In this document: piece by piece, positions 1 to 7,917 of the stretch
Layout: every line of letters begins with the position of its first letter
Numbering within the stretch: position 1 is the stretch's first letter
Assembly: GCF_004016505.1 (NCBI RefSeq)
Contig: NZ_SACR01000004.1
Coordinates: 310,001 to 374,000 of the forward strand
Source of the DNA: Rubrivivax rivuli
Lineage (GTDB): Bacteria; Pseudomonadota; Gammaproteobacteria; Burkholderiales; Burkholderiaceae_C
Length of the DNA: 64,000 bases
Direction of reading: 5' to 3'
Notes under the pieces: model-generated
What the model was told of the DNA's origin: nothing
Databases searched by the model: none
The model's input: only the letters and a program-made list of their open reading frames with translations
Made by a program: the position numbers and the translations under genes

Positions 1-626
1 TCTTCGAGAGCACGGTGGCCGCCGGGCTGCTCGGCGCCTTCGTGCAGGCCACCTCGGGTGGCGCGCTGTACCGCAAGACCACCTTTCTCGTCGACAGCCT
101 GGGCAAGCGCGTGCTCGCGCCGCACATCCACATCCACGAGAACCCGCACGAGCGCAAGGGCAAGGGCAGTGCGCCCTTCGATGACGAGGGCGTGCGCACG
201 CGGGCTCGCCAGGTGGTCAAGGCCGGCGTGGTGCAGGGCTACTTCCTCAGCAGCTACTCGGCGCGCAAGCTGGGCATGAAGACCACGGGCCACGCCGGTG
301 GCTCGCAGAACCTGGCCATGACCAGCCGCCACACCCAGCCGGGCGACGACCTCGACGCCATGCTGCGCAAGCTGGGCCGCGGCCTCTTCGTCACCGAACT
401 GATGGGCCAGGGCGTGAACTACGTGACCGGCGACTACTCGCGCGGCGCGGCCGGCTTCTGGGTGGAGGGCGGGCGCATCGTGCACCCGGTGCACGAAGTC
501 ACCATCGCGGGCAACCTGAAGGACATGTTCAAGGACATCGTCGCCATCGGGGCTGACGTGTACAACTCGGGCAGCAAGTCGGTGGGCTCGGTGCTCGTCG
601 GCCGCATGAAGCTCGCCGGCAGCTGA
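1..626 (+). CDS. pmbA: PmbA/TldE subunit of the TldD-TldE metalloprotease (C-terminal part)
   Basis: The open reading frame enters from the left edge (first whole codon at position 3) and ends with TGA at 624-626, leaving about 207 C-terminal residues. The sequence resembles the C-terminal half of PmbA/TldE: a conserved barrel with KGKGSAPFDDEGV, a Gly/Ser-rich stretch (GHAGGSQNLAM) and the terminal GADVYNSGSKSVGSVLVGRM. TldD-TldE is a cytosolic heterodimeric protease known for trimming unfolded peptides, microcin B17 maturation and CcdA turnover. Family proteins are about 450 residues, so roughly half lies outside the window. Family assignment is secure; TldD is the paralogue it could be confused with, but the ending fits PmbA better. 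Confidence 0.9.
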   Translation, partial: FESTVAAGLLGAFVQATSGGALYRKTTFLVDSLGKRVLAPHIHIHENPHERKGKGSAPFDDEGVRTRARQVVKAGVVQGYFLSSYSARKLGMKTTGHAGGSQNLAMTSRHTQPGDDLDAMLRKLGRGLFVTELMGQGVNYVTGDYSRGAAGFWVEGGRIVHPVHEVTIAGNLKDMFKDIVAIGADVYNSGSKSVGSVLVGRMKLAGS

Positions 627-677
627 GGCCCGTTTCCCGAGCGGGAAAACCCGCCTCGGAGTCGCAGGGGCGACTTC

Positions 678-683
678 TAGAAT
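678..683 (+). promoter_or_regulatory. Candidate -10 element of the TRAP binding-protein gene
   Basis: TAGAAT lies 44 bases before the start codon at 728, in the 101-base gap after pmbA. No good -35 is seen 16-18 bases upstream. The same TAGAAT hexamer recurs before 6S RNA and tRNA-Leu in this window. An inverted repeat (TTTCCCG/CGGGAAA, about 631-647) sits between pmbA and this box. Confidence 0.4.
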
Positions 684-727
684 CCGCGCGCGTCGCTGTC
701 CCCCTCTCGTTCGCACAGGAGATTTGC

Positions 728-1810
728 ATGGAACGTCGTTCCTTCGTTCAGGGCGCCGGTCTGGCTGGCGTGCTCGCCGCTGGCACGGCCCCGGCCATCG
801 TGCATGCGCAGGCCAACCTGCGGTGGCGCCTGACCTCGGGCTTCCCGAAGGCGCTGGACACCATCTATGGCGCAGCGGAGTCCTTCGCGCGCAAGGTCAA
901 GGAGATGACGGGCGGCAAGTTCGAGATCTCGGTGCATGCCGCCGGCGAACTGGTGCCCATGCCCGGCCTGGTGGACGCGGTGCAGAACGGCACCGTGGAG
1001 ATGGGCCACACCGCACCGTATTACTACTTCGGCAAGAACGATGCCTTTGCGCTGGGCTGCGCCGTGCCCTTCGGACTGAACAGCCGCCAGATGACGGCCT
1101 GGATGTACGACGGCAATGGCCTGAAGCTGATGCGCGAGTTCTACAGCGGTTACGGCTTCACCAGCTTCCCCATGGGCAACACCGGTGCGCAGATGGGCGG
1201 CTGGTACCGCAAGGAGATCAAGACCGTCGCCGACATGAAGGGCCTGAAGTTCCGCGTCGGCGGCTTCGCCGGCAAGGTGACTGCGCGCCTGGGCACGGTG
1301 TCGCAGAACATCCCCGGTGGCGAGATCTACCAGGCGCTGGAAAAGGGCACGATCGACGCCGCCGAGTGGGTGGGCCCCTACGACGATCTGAAGCTCGGCT
1401 TCTACATGGTGGCGCCGATCTACCACTATCCAGGCTGGTGGGAAGGCGGCCCTCAACTGGACCTTTACGTCAACCAGAAGGCCTTTGACAGCCTGAGTGC
1501 CGAGTACAAGGCCATCGTCGAGAGCGCGGCGGCCTTCGCGCACACCGAGATGCAGGCGAAGTACGACGCGCGCAACCCCGCCGCGTTGAAGACCCTGGTC
1601 TCGAAAAAGGCTCGCTTGGTGGCTTTTCCGAAGCCGGTGCTCGACGCGGCCTACAAGGAAGCGATGGCGCTGTACAGCGAGGTCAGCGCGAGCAACCCCG
1701 TCTTCAAGAAGATCTACACCGACATGGCCTCGTTCCGCCGTGAGGCGAACCTGTGGTTCCGCTTCACCGAGGCGCGTTTCGACAGCTACATGCAGAGCGT
1801 GAAGCTCTGA
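728..1810 (+). CDS. TRAP transporter solute-binding protein, DctP/TakP-FcbT1 type
   Basis: A 360-residue periplasmic binding protein of a tripartite ATP-independent (TRAP) transporter, most like the COG4663 group that binds 2-oxoacids or chloroaromatic acids. The N-terminus MERRSFVQGAGLAG carries a twin-arginine motif followed by a hydrophobic stretch and a cleavage-like AQA near residue 29, suggesting Tat export. Characteristic stretches include the GLKFRVGG strand, GGEIYQALEKGTIDAAEWVGP in mid-protein and HYPGWWEGG. AGGAG lies 6 bases before the ATG. The dctM and dctQ genes converge on it from the other strand, so the three-part system is split between two transcripts. The substrate cannot be read from sequence; an organic acid is the likely class. 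Confidence 0.92.
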   Translation: MERRSFVQGAGLAGVLAAGTAPAIVHAQANLRWRLTSGFPKALDTIYGAAESFARKVKEMTGGKFEISVHAAGELVPMPGLVDAVQNGTVEMGHTAPYYYFGKNDAFALGCAVPFGLNSRQMTAWMYDGNGLKLMREFYSGYGFTSFPMGNTGAQMGGWYRKEIKTVADMKGLKFRVGGFAGKVTARLGTVSQNIPGGEIYQALEKGTIDAAEWVGPYDDLKLGFYMVAPIYHYPGWWEGGPQLDLYVNQKAFDSLSAEYKAIVESAAAFAHTEMQAKYDARNPAALKTLVSKKARLVAFPKPVLDAAYKEAMALYSEVSASNPVFKKIYTDMASFRREANLWFRFTEARFDSYMQSVKL

Positions 1811-1840
1811 GCCCCGGGCGGCTGCTGTCGCTCCAGAACG

Positions 1841-1862
1841 AAGGCCCCGCTCGCGGGGCCTT
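1841..1862. terminator. Shared terminator hairpin between converging TRAP genes
   Basis: A perfect ten-base-pair stem AAGGCCCCGC/GCGGGGCCTT lies between the stop of the binding protein (1810) and the stop of dctM (1886). There are only short T tracts on either side, but the position between convergent genes and the stem strength suit a bidirectional Rho-independent terminator. Confidence 0.75.
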
Positions 1863-1885
1863 CTGCTTTCTCGGCGGGGTGTCCG

Positions 1886-3691
1886 CTACTTCTTCGCGTC
1901 CTTTTTCATCGCCTCTTCCAGCGCCTTCATCGGGTCTTCCTCCGCGGGTTCGCTGGCGGCCGGTTCAGGCGACGGCAGGCTTGCCTCGACCGCACTCGCG
2001 GCGCTGGCGGCGGGGTCGGCCGCTTCCGCCCCGGGCTCGGCCATGGGCTCGGGCAGGCCCATGGTCTCCAGTGCCTTGTCGGCGTCGATGGTCTCGATCT
2101 TCTGCAGACCGCCCGACACCAGCCCCGGGAAGGCGATGACTGCGGCCACCATGCACAGCTGCAGGATGATGAAGGCGATGCTGCCCTTGTAGATCTGTGC
2201 CGTGGTGACTGCCGGGATGGTCTGGCCCGTCACGCGGTCTTGGTAGTCCCTCTTGGCGGCCACGCTGCGCAGGTAGAAGAGCGCAAAGCCGAAGGGCGGC
2301 GTGAGAAAACTCGTCTGCAGGTTCATCGCCAGGATGACGCCGAACCAGATCAGGTCGATGCCCATCTTGCCGGCCACCGGCGCCAGGATGGGCACGACGA
2401 TGAAGGCGATCTCGAAGAAGTCGATGAACATGCCCAGCACGAAGACCAGCAGGTTCACCACCAGCAGGAAGCCGAGCTCGCCACCGGGCAGCTTGTCGAA
2501 CAGGTGCTCCACCCAGTAATGGCCGTCGGCCGCGTTGAAGGTGAAGCTGAAGACGGTGGAGCCGATCAGGATGAAGAGCACGAAGGTCGAGAGCTTGGCC
2601 GTGCTGTCCAGCGCCTGGCGCATCAACTTCATCGTGAGCTGCCGGCGCGCGAAGGCCATCACCAGCGCGCCCACCGCGCCCATCGCGCCGCCTTCCGTGG
2701 GCGTGGCCACGCCGAGGAAGATGGTGCCCAGCACCAGGAAGATCAGCACCAGCGGCGGGATCAGCACGAAGGTCACCTGCTCGGCCAGCTTGGACAGCAG
2801 TCCGAAGCGCAGCACCCGGTTGGCCAAAGCCAGCAGCAGCGCCAGCAGCGCGGCCACGGTCATCGAAAGGATGAAGACCTCGTCGCCCGGGGCGGGCGTG
2901 GTGCGCTCGGTCCAGCCGTTGATCAGCGGCTCGTGCACGCGCGACCACGCATAGCCCGCCACCGCGCACACCACCAGCAGCACCAGCAGCGAGCGGTGGC
3001 CGCTGGCGCCGTTGCCTTCGCGGTAGATGCGGGCCTCGGGCGGCAGCGCCGGCACCCATTGCGGCTTGACCAGCGCCACGCCGGCGATGAACAGCAGGTA
3101 CAGGCCCACCAGCATCAGGCCGGGAATCAGCGCGCCGGCGTACATGTCGCCCACCGAGCGGCCGAGTTGGTCGGCCAGCACGATGAGCACGAGCGAAGGC
3201 GGTATGGCCTGCGCCAGCGTGCCGCTGGCGGTGATGGTGCCGGTGGCGATGGTGCGGTTGTAGCCGTAGCGCAGCATGATGGGCAGCGAGATCAGGCCCA
3301 TGCTGATGACGGCCGCGGCCACCACGCCGGTGGTGGCGGCCAGCAGCGCGCCCACCAGGATGACGGCCACCGCCAGCCCGCCGCGCAGCGGGCCGAAGAC
3401 CTGGCCCACGGTCTCGAGCAGGTCTTCGGCCATGCCCGAACGTTCGAGCACGATGCCCATCAGCGTGAAGAAGGGTATGGCCAGCAGCGTGTCGTTCTGC
3501 ATGATGCCGAACACGCGCAGCGGCAGCGCCTGGAACATGTTCAGCGGGAACAGCCCCGCCTCCATGCCGATGAAGCCGAAGAGCAGGCCCGTGGCCGCCA
3601 GGCCGAAGGCCACCGGAATGCCGGTGAGCAGGAAGAAGAGCAAGCCCGCGAACATCAGCGGGACGAAGTTCTGGGCGATGAAGGCGCTCAT
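1886..3691 (-). CDS. dctM: TRAP transporter large permease DctM with long C-terminal extension
   Basis: A 601-residue inner-membrane protein, the ion-coupled translocation subunit of the TRAP system. It starts with hydrophobic FAGLLFFLLTGIPVAFGLAATG and shows about a dozen membrane segments, with the family loop LLAIPFFTLMGIVLERSGMAEDLL and the repeat-like FLTPPFGFALFY near residue 475. Usual DctM is about 430 residues. This one belongs to the long subfamily with an insert between helices (about residues 215-270), and it also ends with an Ala/Pro/Glu-rich tail and a Lys-rich end (about residues 535-601), probably outside the membrane. It lies one base downstream of dctQ, so the two are translationally linked. 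Confidence 0.93.
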   Translation of the reverse strand: MSAFIAQNFVPLMFAGLLFFLLTGIPVAFGLAATGLLFGFIGMEAGLFPLNMFQALPLRVFGIMQNDTLLAIPFFTLMGIVLERSGMAEDLLETVGQVFGPLRGGLAVAVILVGALLAATTGVVAAAVISMGLISLPIMLRYGYNRTIATGTITASGTLAQAIPPSLVLIVLADQLGRSVGDMYAGALIPGLMLVGLYLLFIAGVALVKPQWVPALPPEARIYREGNGASGHRSLLVLLVVCAVAGYAWSRVHEPLINGWTERTTPAPGDEVFILSMTVAALLALLLALANRVLRFGLLSKLAEQVTFVLIPPLVLIFLVLGTIFLGVATPTEGGAMGAVGALVMAFARRQLTMKLMRQALDSTAKLSTFVLFILIGSTVFSFTFNAADGHYWVEHLFDKLPGGELGFLLVVNLLVFVLGMFIDFFEIAFIVVPILAPVAGKMGIDLIWFGVILAMNLQTSFLTPPFGFALFYLRSVAAKRDYQDRVTGQTIPAVTTAQIYKGSIAFIILQLCMVAAVIAFPGLVSGGLQKIETIDADKALETMGLPEPMAEPGAEAADPAASAASAVEASLPSPEPAASEPAEEDPMKALEEAMKKDAKK

Positions 3692-3692
3692 T

Positions 3693-4307
3693 TCAGCGGG
3701 CCTCCGCTGCGGCGTTGCGCGCGTCGGCCTGGACCTTCTGGGCCAGCGCCTCGGCCAGCCGTGCCTCCTCGCTCTGCTCCTGCAGTTCGCTCATCGGTTC
3801 GGCCCGGTGGCCGGTGAGGAAGGCCACCCGCTTGATGAGTTCAGAGGCGCACTGCAGCAGCAGCACGCCGAAGCCCGCAGGGATGAGCAGCAGCGCCGGC
3901 CAGCGGATCAGGCCGCCCGCGTTCTGGCTCATCTCGCCCGAGACCCACGCGCGCTCGAAGACCGGCCACGAGAGCTGGATCAGGATGACGCACAGCGGCA
4001 CGGTGAACAGCAGCATGCCGGCGATGTCGATCAACGTGTTGGTGCGCTTGCTCAGCTTGCTGGCGATGAAGTCGATGCGCACGTGCGCATTGCGCAGCCA
4101 GACGTAGCCCGAACCGAGCAGGAAGACGGCCGAGAACAGGTACCACTGGATCTCGAGGTAGGCGTTCGAACCGATGTCGAAGGCCTTGCGCATCACGGCA
4201 TTGCCGGCGCTGATGAGCACCGCCGCGAGCACCAGCCACATCACGAGCTTGCCCAGCATCTCGTTGAACGCGTCGATCGCGGCCGACAGTTTCAGCAAGG
4301 CGCGCAT
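3693..4307 (-). CDS. dctQ: TRAP transporter small permease DctQ
   Basis: A 204-residue membrane protein with four hydrophobic segments (about residues 18-38, 55-75, 93-113 and 140-162) and the DctQ pattern EIQWYLFSAVFLLGSGYVWLRNAHVRID. It forms the membrane complex with DctM that takes substrate from the periplasmic binding protein. The C-terminal 40 residues are charged and likely cytoplasmic. GGGAG precedes the ATG. It stands 33 bases after the DUF442 gene and one base before dctM, so it is probably cotranscribed with both. Confidence 0.92.
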   Translation of the reverse strand: MRALLKLSAAIDAFNEMLGKLVMWLVLAAVLISAGNAVMRKAFDIGSNAYLEIQWYLFSAVFLLGSGYVWLRNAHVRIDFIASKLSKRTNTLIDIAGMLLFTVPLCVILIQLSWPVFERAWVSGEMSQNAGGLIRWPALLLIPAGFGVLLLQCASELIKRVAFLTGHRAEPMSELQEQSEEARLAEALAQKVQADARNAAAEAR

Positions 4308-4340
4308 CTCGTCTCCCGAGGGTGGGCCGCGCGGGCGGTC

Positions 4341-4685
4341 TCAGAGGTTCAGGGCCTGCAGGTACAGGTTCGTGGAGCGCGCCCCCGAGCGGCAGAAGGC
4401 CAGCAGCGGCCGCGGCAGCTCGGCCAACAGCGCGGCCATGGCAGCGATCTCTTCGGGCGACTGGTAACCGCCGTCCACCGGCAGGTGGCGGTACTCCAGG
4501 CCGGCGGCACGTGCGGCCGCTTCGATGGCAGCGCTGGTGGGCTGGTCGGGGCCGTGCTCGAAATCGGGGCGGTTGTTCACCACACTCTTGAAGCCCATCG
4601 CAGCGGCCTCGGCCATGGCTTCGGGCGTGAGTTGCGGGGCGACGCAGACGTCGGCGGCGATTTGGCGCAGGGGCAGTTGGCTCAT
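4341..4685 (-). CDS. DUF442 / TIGR01244 family phosphatase-like protein (Blh type)
   Basis: About 114 residues with a single phosphatase-like fold. The conserved CRSGARS loop (near residue 100) matches the DUF442 motif CRSGTRS, also found in the N-terminal part of Blh and SQR-type sulfide-detoxification proteins. The family is linked to persulfide or sulfur-transfer chemistry and to cysteine-based phosphatases, but its substrate is mostly unknown. The start chosen is the ATG at 4685; a GTG at 4694 would overlap the yqeY stop by four bases and add three residues. It sits between yqeY and dctQ on the same strand. Confidence 0.85.
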   Translation of the reverse strand: MSQLPLRQIAADVCVAPQLTPEAMAEAAAMGFKSVVNNRPDFEHGPDQPTSAAIEAAARAAGLEYRHLPVDGGYQSPEEIAAMAALLAELPRPLLAFCRSGARSTNLYLQALNL

Positions 4686-4690
4686 CTCGT

Positions 4691-5140
4691 TCACTTTGCC
4701 AGAGCTTGTTTGACGGCGGCTGACACCGCACCCATCTCGGCCTTGCCGGCCAGGCGCGCCTTGGCTGCGCCCATGACCTTGCCCATGTCCCCGGGCCCGG
4801 CCGCGCCGAGTTCGGCCACCAGCGCGGCGATTTCGGCCGCCACTTCTTCGGCCGACAGGCGCTGCGGCAGGTAGCCCTCGAGCACCGCCAGTTCGGCGCT
4901 TTCCTTGGCGACCAGGTCTTCACGCCCACCCTGCTGGAAGGCGGTGATGCTGTCCTTGCGCTGCTTGACCAGCTTGTCGACGATGGCCACCACGGCGGTG
5001 TCGTCGAGCACGATGCGCTCGTCCACCTCGCGCTGCTTGCAGGCGGCCAGCAGCATGCGGATGGTGCCCAGGCGCTCGCTGTCCTTGGCCCGCATCGCGG
5101 TCTTCATGTCTTCGGTGATGCGGTCTTTGAGGCTCGACAT
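4691..5140 (-). CDS. yqeY: GatB/YqeY domain protein
   Basis: A 149-residue cytosolic protein matching stand-alone YqeY: SSLKDRITEDMKTAMRAKD at the start, the IRMLLAACKQREVDER helix, and the C-terminal GPGDMGKVMGAAKARLAGKA helical tail shared with the GatB subunit of tRNA-dependent amidotransferase. Its exact role is unknown; the tail domain contacts tRNA in GatB. GGAG is well placed before the ATG. It follows rpsU, a conserved pairing in proteobacteria, but dnaG and rpoD, which often come next, are absent here. Confidence 0.93.
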   Translation of the reverse strand: MSSLKDRITEDMKTAMRAKDSERLGTIRMLLAACKQREVDERIVLDDTAVVAIVDKLVKQRKDSITAFQQGGREDLVAKESAELAVLEGYLPQRLSAEEVAAEIAALVAELGAAGPGDMGKVMGAAKARLAGKAEMGAVSAAVKQALAK

Positions 5141-5155
5141 CTCGGGCTCCGGAAT

Positions 5156-5191
5156 GAAACAAGCCCGCAGCGGCGTCCCGCGCGGGCTTGT
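5156..5191 (-). terminator. Terminator after rpsU
   Basis: ACAAGCCCGC (5159-5168) pairs perfectly with GCGGGCTTGT (5182-5191); on the minus strand the stem is followed by TTTC. It lies between the rpsU stop (5214) and the yqeY start (5140), so it likely limits transcription into yqeY and the genes beyond, giving more rpsU than yqeY mRNA. Confidence 0.7.
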
Positions 5192-5213
5192 AGGGATACG
5201 CGGGTGAAGAGGC

Positions 5214-5426
5214 TCAGTAGAGCTTCTTCGGCAGCTGCATGCTGCGCACGCGCTTGAAGTGGCGCTTGACGGCCGCGGCCTTCTTGCGCTTGCGCTCGGC
5301 GGTGGGCTTTTCGTAGAACTCGCGGGCGCGCAGTTCGGTCAGCAGGCCGATCTTCTCGATGGTGCGCTTGAAACGGCGCAGGGCAACGTCGAACGGCTCG
5401 TTCTCTTTGACGCGGATGGTGGTCAT
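5214..5426 (-). CDS. rpsU: 30S ribosomal protein S21
   Basis: A 70-residue basic protein. [19 protein letters not shown] and the Lys/Arg-rich C-terminus ending MQLPKKLY are typical of bS21, which helps the 30S subunit bind mRNA during initiation. The ATG at 5426 was chosen because family proteins begin exactly there; the reading frame extends upstream to 5573, but that part has no homology. A TATAAT box lies about 170 bases upstream, so the mRNA should have a long leader. Confidence 0.97.
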   Translation of the reverse strand: MTTIRVKENEPFDVALRRFKRTIEKIGLLTELRAREFYEKPTAERKRKKAAAVKRHFKRVRSMQLPKKLY

Positions 5427-5597
5427 GGGGTCAGGAATCCTGAAGTTTCGCGCTCGGTGTCTGCAAGGGCGGTCACGGGGGCCATGTTCCGGAACGGCCC
5501 CGACAGCACCCGACATCAAAAACGCTTTTGTTTCCGAGCCAGACGCTGATCGAAACCGCTTGCAGATCGACACGCAGGTTTGCCAGCAAAGCCGAAG

Positions 5598-5603
5598 ATT
5601 ATA
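5598..5603 (-). promoter_or_regulatory. Candidate -10 element for rpsU
   Basis: The minus strand reads TATAAT, a perfect consensus -10, about 172 bases before the rpsU start. No clear -35 is seen 17 bases further up. The gap 5427-5685 also contains a GC stem (5655-5663 with 5675-5683) just after the ybiB stop that could end the ybiB transcript, although no T run follows it. Confidence 0.5.
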
Positions 5604-5685
5604 GACCGGGAATCCGTGTTGGCCACCAGTCCGTTTTGCAACAGCCGGTCGGCGGCGGGCCCGGCGCCGCGCGGCGGGCCCGCTG

Positions 5686-6642
5686 TCAGGCCGACAAGGC
5701 CCGGCCGCCCGGTCGCGTTTGCAGGGCTGCCACGGTGGCCGACAACAGCGCCACCTGCCGAGCCACGGGTGCAGGTGCCGGCCGTGAGCCGCTCAGCACC
5801 TCCTGCACGTAAAGCGCGGTGCAGGCGGCGTCGGTGCTGCGCGGCAGCACGGGCAGTTCAGCCAGCACGCCTTCCTGCGCCCCCACCGAGAGCTCGGGCC
5901 GGTGCACGCCGCCCAGCCAGGTGTCGATGCGGGGCAGCCGCCGCGGGTCGGCCACGGGCTCGCCCTCGGTGCCGCGCAGCAGCTGCGCATCGACGGCGTG
6001 CCGCTGCGCCCAGGACGCCATCAGCGTGCCGAATTCGGGGTGGGTGTGGTTCACGACGCGCAGTGCCGGTGCGCCCTGCACCGGGTTGATCATCTTGGCC
6101 ACCGTGTGGCCGGGGCCGCGCAGGCCGATGAGCGCGCGCAAGGCCAGCAACTGCTGCAGCGGCGGGCACAGCACGGCGGTGGGCACGAAGGCGGGCTCGC
6201 GCCGCGCCCAGGCGCGCTCGATGTCCTGCGCCTGCAGGGCCGGCGCCAGGCCCAGGTCGGCCAGGATGGCCGCGCTGGCGACCCGCTGCGGCTCGACCAG
6301 CGGGCCGTGCACCAGCACGTTGAGCCCTTCTCGCGCGAGCGACATGGCCAGCAACGGTGTCAGGTTGGGCAAGCGCCGCGAGCCGTTGTAAGAGGGCAGC
6401 AGCACCACGGGGCGGTCGCTGGGCACCACGAGGCAGCGTGCCTGCACGGCCTGCAGGAAGCCTGCCAGTTCATCCAGCGTCTCGCCCTTCATGCGCATGG
6501 CCATGACAAAGGCGCCGCACTCGGCAGCGCTGGCCTGACCATCCAGCACGTCGCCCATCAAGGCTTCGGCCGCCGCCATGCCGAGATCGCGGGCGCCGGC
6601 CGCACCGCGGCCGATGTCCTTCAGGTAGGGAGCGATGCTCAT
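5686..6642 (-). CDS. ybiB: YbiB, DNA-binding protein of the anthranilate phosphoribosyltransferase (TrpD2) family
   Basis: A 318-residue protein starting [13 protein letters not shown] at ATG 6642; the frame runs further upstream without homology. The order of motifs follows the TrpD2/YbiB family: helical N-domain with [15 protein letters not shown], then [18 protein letters not shown] in place of the phosphoribosyl-diphosphate loop of true TrpD, then [16 protein letters not shown]. In E. coli YbiB binds DNA and is SOS-regulated, and it lacks anthranilate transferase activity. No LexA box is visible here. The gene stands alone between rpsU and a divergent signalling gene. Confidence 0.85.
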   Translation of the reverse strand: MSIAPYLKDIGRGAAGARDLGMAAAEALMGDVLDGQASAAECGAFVMAMRMKGETLDELAGFLQAVQARCLVVPSDRPVVLLPSYNGSRRLPNLTPLLAMSLAREGLNVLVHGPLVEPQRVASAAILADLGLAPALQAQDIERAWARREPAFVPTAVLCPPLQQLLALRALIGLRGPGHTVAKMINPVQGAPALRVVNHTHPEFGTLMASWAQRHAVDAQLLRGTEGEPVADPRRLPRIDTWLGGVHRPELSVGAQEGVLAELPVLPRSTDAACTALYVQEVLSGSRPAPAPVARQVALLSATVAALQTRPGGRALSA

Positions 6643-6698
6643 CGAGGGCGGGGGGGGCTGAGTGGGGCTGAGGGCCAAGGGCGGACCCCCGCGACGTT

Positions 6699-6714
6699 CG
6701 CAAGTTCCGGGCCG
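6699..6714 (-). promoter_or_regulatory. Weak sigma-54-like -24/-12 element upstream of ybiB
   Basis: The minus strand reads CGGCCCGGAACTTGCG. It keeps GG-N10-GC and the TTGC of the -12 half but differs from TGGCACG in the -24 half. A start near 6689 would give a leader of about 47 bases before ybiB. GG-N10-GC is common in GC-rich DNA, so this is only suggestive. The rest of the 254-base gap 6643-6896 holds G-rich runs and a distant CTGCACC/GGTGCAG pair near 6817-6865. Confidence 0.22.
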
Positions 6715-6896
6715 CTGCCCGCCAAACGGGCCTTCAGTCCGGGGTTCACCCCGCATTTGTGGCGGTGCCAGCGACAAACTAGGGGCGAGAATCCAAACGC
6801 TGCTTGATCTGCACCGAGGCGCCCACCAAGATAGGGCACGGGCTGTAGTTTGGTGCAGCAGCAGGCCCGGACTTCGAGGGTCGACCTTTCCCAGCC

Positions 6897-7913
6897 ATGA
6901 CCACGATGCTTGACGCGCCAGCCGCGGCCTTCCACGTCTCCACCGAGCTGCCACCGGTGCTGGCGGGCCTGCTGCCTTGCGTGCTGCAGCGCGATGGCGA
7001 CCTGCTTGCGGTGAAAGACCTGCGCACCGGGCTGTGGGTGCATGCCAACGAGGCCATGGCCCTCACGCTGGGGATGCCCTTACTTGATCTGCTGGGGCAT
7101 TCGGACGCCGACATCTTCGAGCCCGGTGTGGCCACCGTGCTGCGCGCGGCCGAACACACGGCCCTCGCGCATGGCGAGCCACTGACCAGCGAGCACCGCT
7201 TCGAGATTCACGGCCAGCGCCGCGAATTCTCCGTGCTCCGCTGGCCCAGCCCGGCGCGCAGCGATGGTCAACGCTGGCTGTGCAGCGTCTGGCGCGACCT
7301 GGCGCCCGAGCGGCAGCGCGAAGCGCAGCTGCGCGCGGCGCTCGAACAGATCGAGCAGCAGCAACGCGCCAACGAACTGCTGCAGCGCGAATTGGCCGAC
7401 CAGGCCCTGCGCGACCCGGCGTCGGGCCTGTACCGCCGTGCGCACTTCGACGACCAGCTGCGCCGCGAGGTCGACCTCTCCACCCGCGAGCACCGCGAGT
7501 TCGCCATCGTTTTCCTGTCCATCGATCCGCCCACCGCCCAAGCCCGCGCCCTGGGAGCACCCGGCCGCCAGCGGGTGTTCGAAGCCATTGGCCGGCTGCT
7601 GCGCGGGGGCACGCGCGCGATGGACGCTTCCTGCGTCTACGACGACAGCCGTTTCGCCGTGCTGCTTTCGGGCGTGGGCCTGGCCACGGCGCACGCGCGC
7701 ATGGAAGGCCTGCGCCGCAAGTGCGCGGCGCAGATCGTCGTGCACGAGGGGCAGGACCTGGGCTTCACAGTCTCGATGGGCGTGGCGAGCTTCCCGCACA
7801 CCGCGCAGAGCCAGGATGAACTCGTCGCCGCCTGCGAGGCTGCGCTGGGTGAGGCCGTGCGCCGTGGCGGCAACCACGTCACGCTGGCGGCCATCCGCTT
7901 CGACGGGGCCTGA
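6897..7913 (+). CDS. PAS domain protein with degenerate GGDEF domain
   Basis: A 338-residue cytosolic protein. Residues about 25-145 form a PAS-like sensor (AVKDLRTGLWVHANEAMALTLGMPLLDLLGHSDADIFEP). A coiled coil follows (about 140-170), then a GGDEF-type domain beginning LRDPASGLYRRAHFDDQL. The signature loop reads DDSRF (residues 249-253, within CVYDDSRFAVLLSGVG) instead of GGDEF, so the catalytic glycines and acidic pair are lost and it is unlikely to make c-di-GMP. The end of the domain (SMGVASFPH) is conserved. It may act as a binding or scaffold protein. No membrane segment is seen. Confidence 0.88.
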   Translation: MTTMLDAPAAAFHVSTELPPVLAGLLPCVLQRDGDLLAVKDLRTGLWVHANEAMALTLGMPLLDLLGHSDADIFEPGVATVLRAAEHTALAHGEPLTSEHRFEIHGQRREFSVLRWPSPARSDGQRWLCSVWRDLAPERQREAQLRAALEQIEQQQRANELLQRELADQALRDPASGLYRRAHFDDQLRREVDLSTREHREFAIVFLSIDPPTAQARALGAPGRQRVFEAIGRLLRGGTRAMDASCVYDDSRFAVLLSGVGLATAHARMEGLRRKCAAQIVVHEGQDLGFTVSMGVASFPHTAQSQDELVAACEAALGEAVRRGGNHVTLAAIRFDGA

Positions 7914-7917
7914 GCGT

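Noticed and set aside
2240-3817. A 525-codon plus-strand frame opposite dctM, rich in Gln and His
   Set aside because: Shadow of the dctM reading frame; no start signal or homology.
5655-5683. Nine-pair GC stem after ybiB
   Set aside because: No T tract follows on either strand and such stems are common at this GC content.
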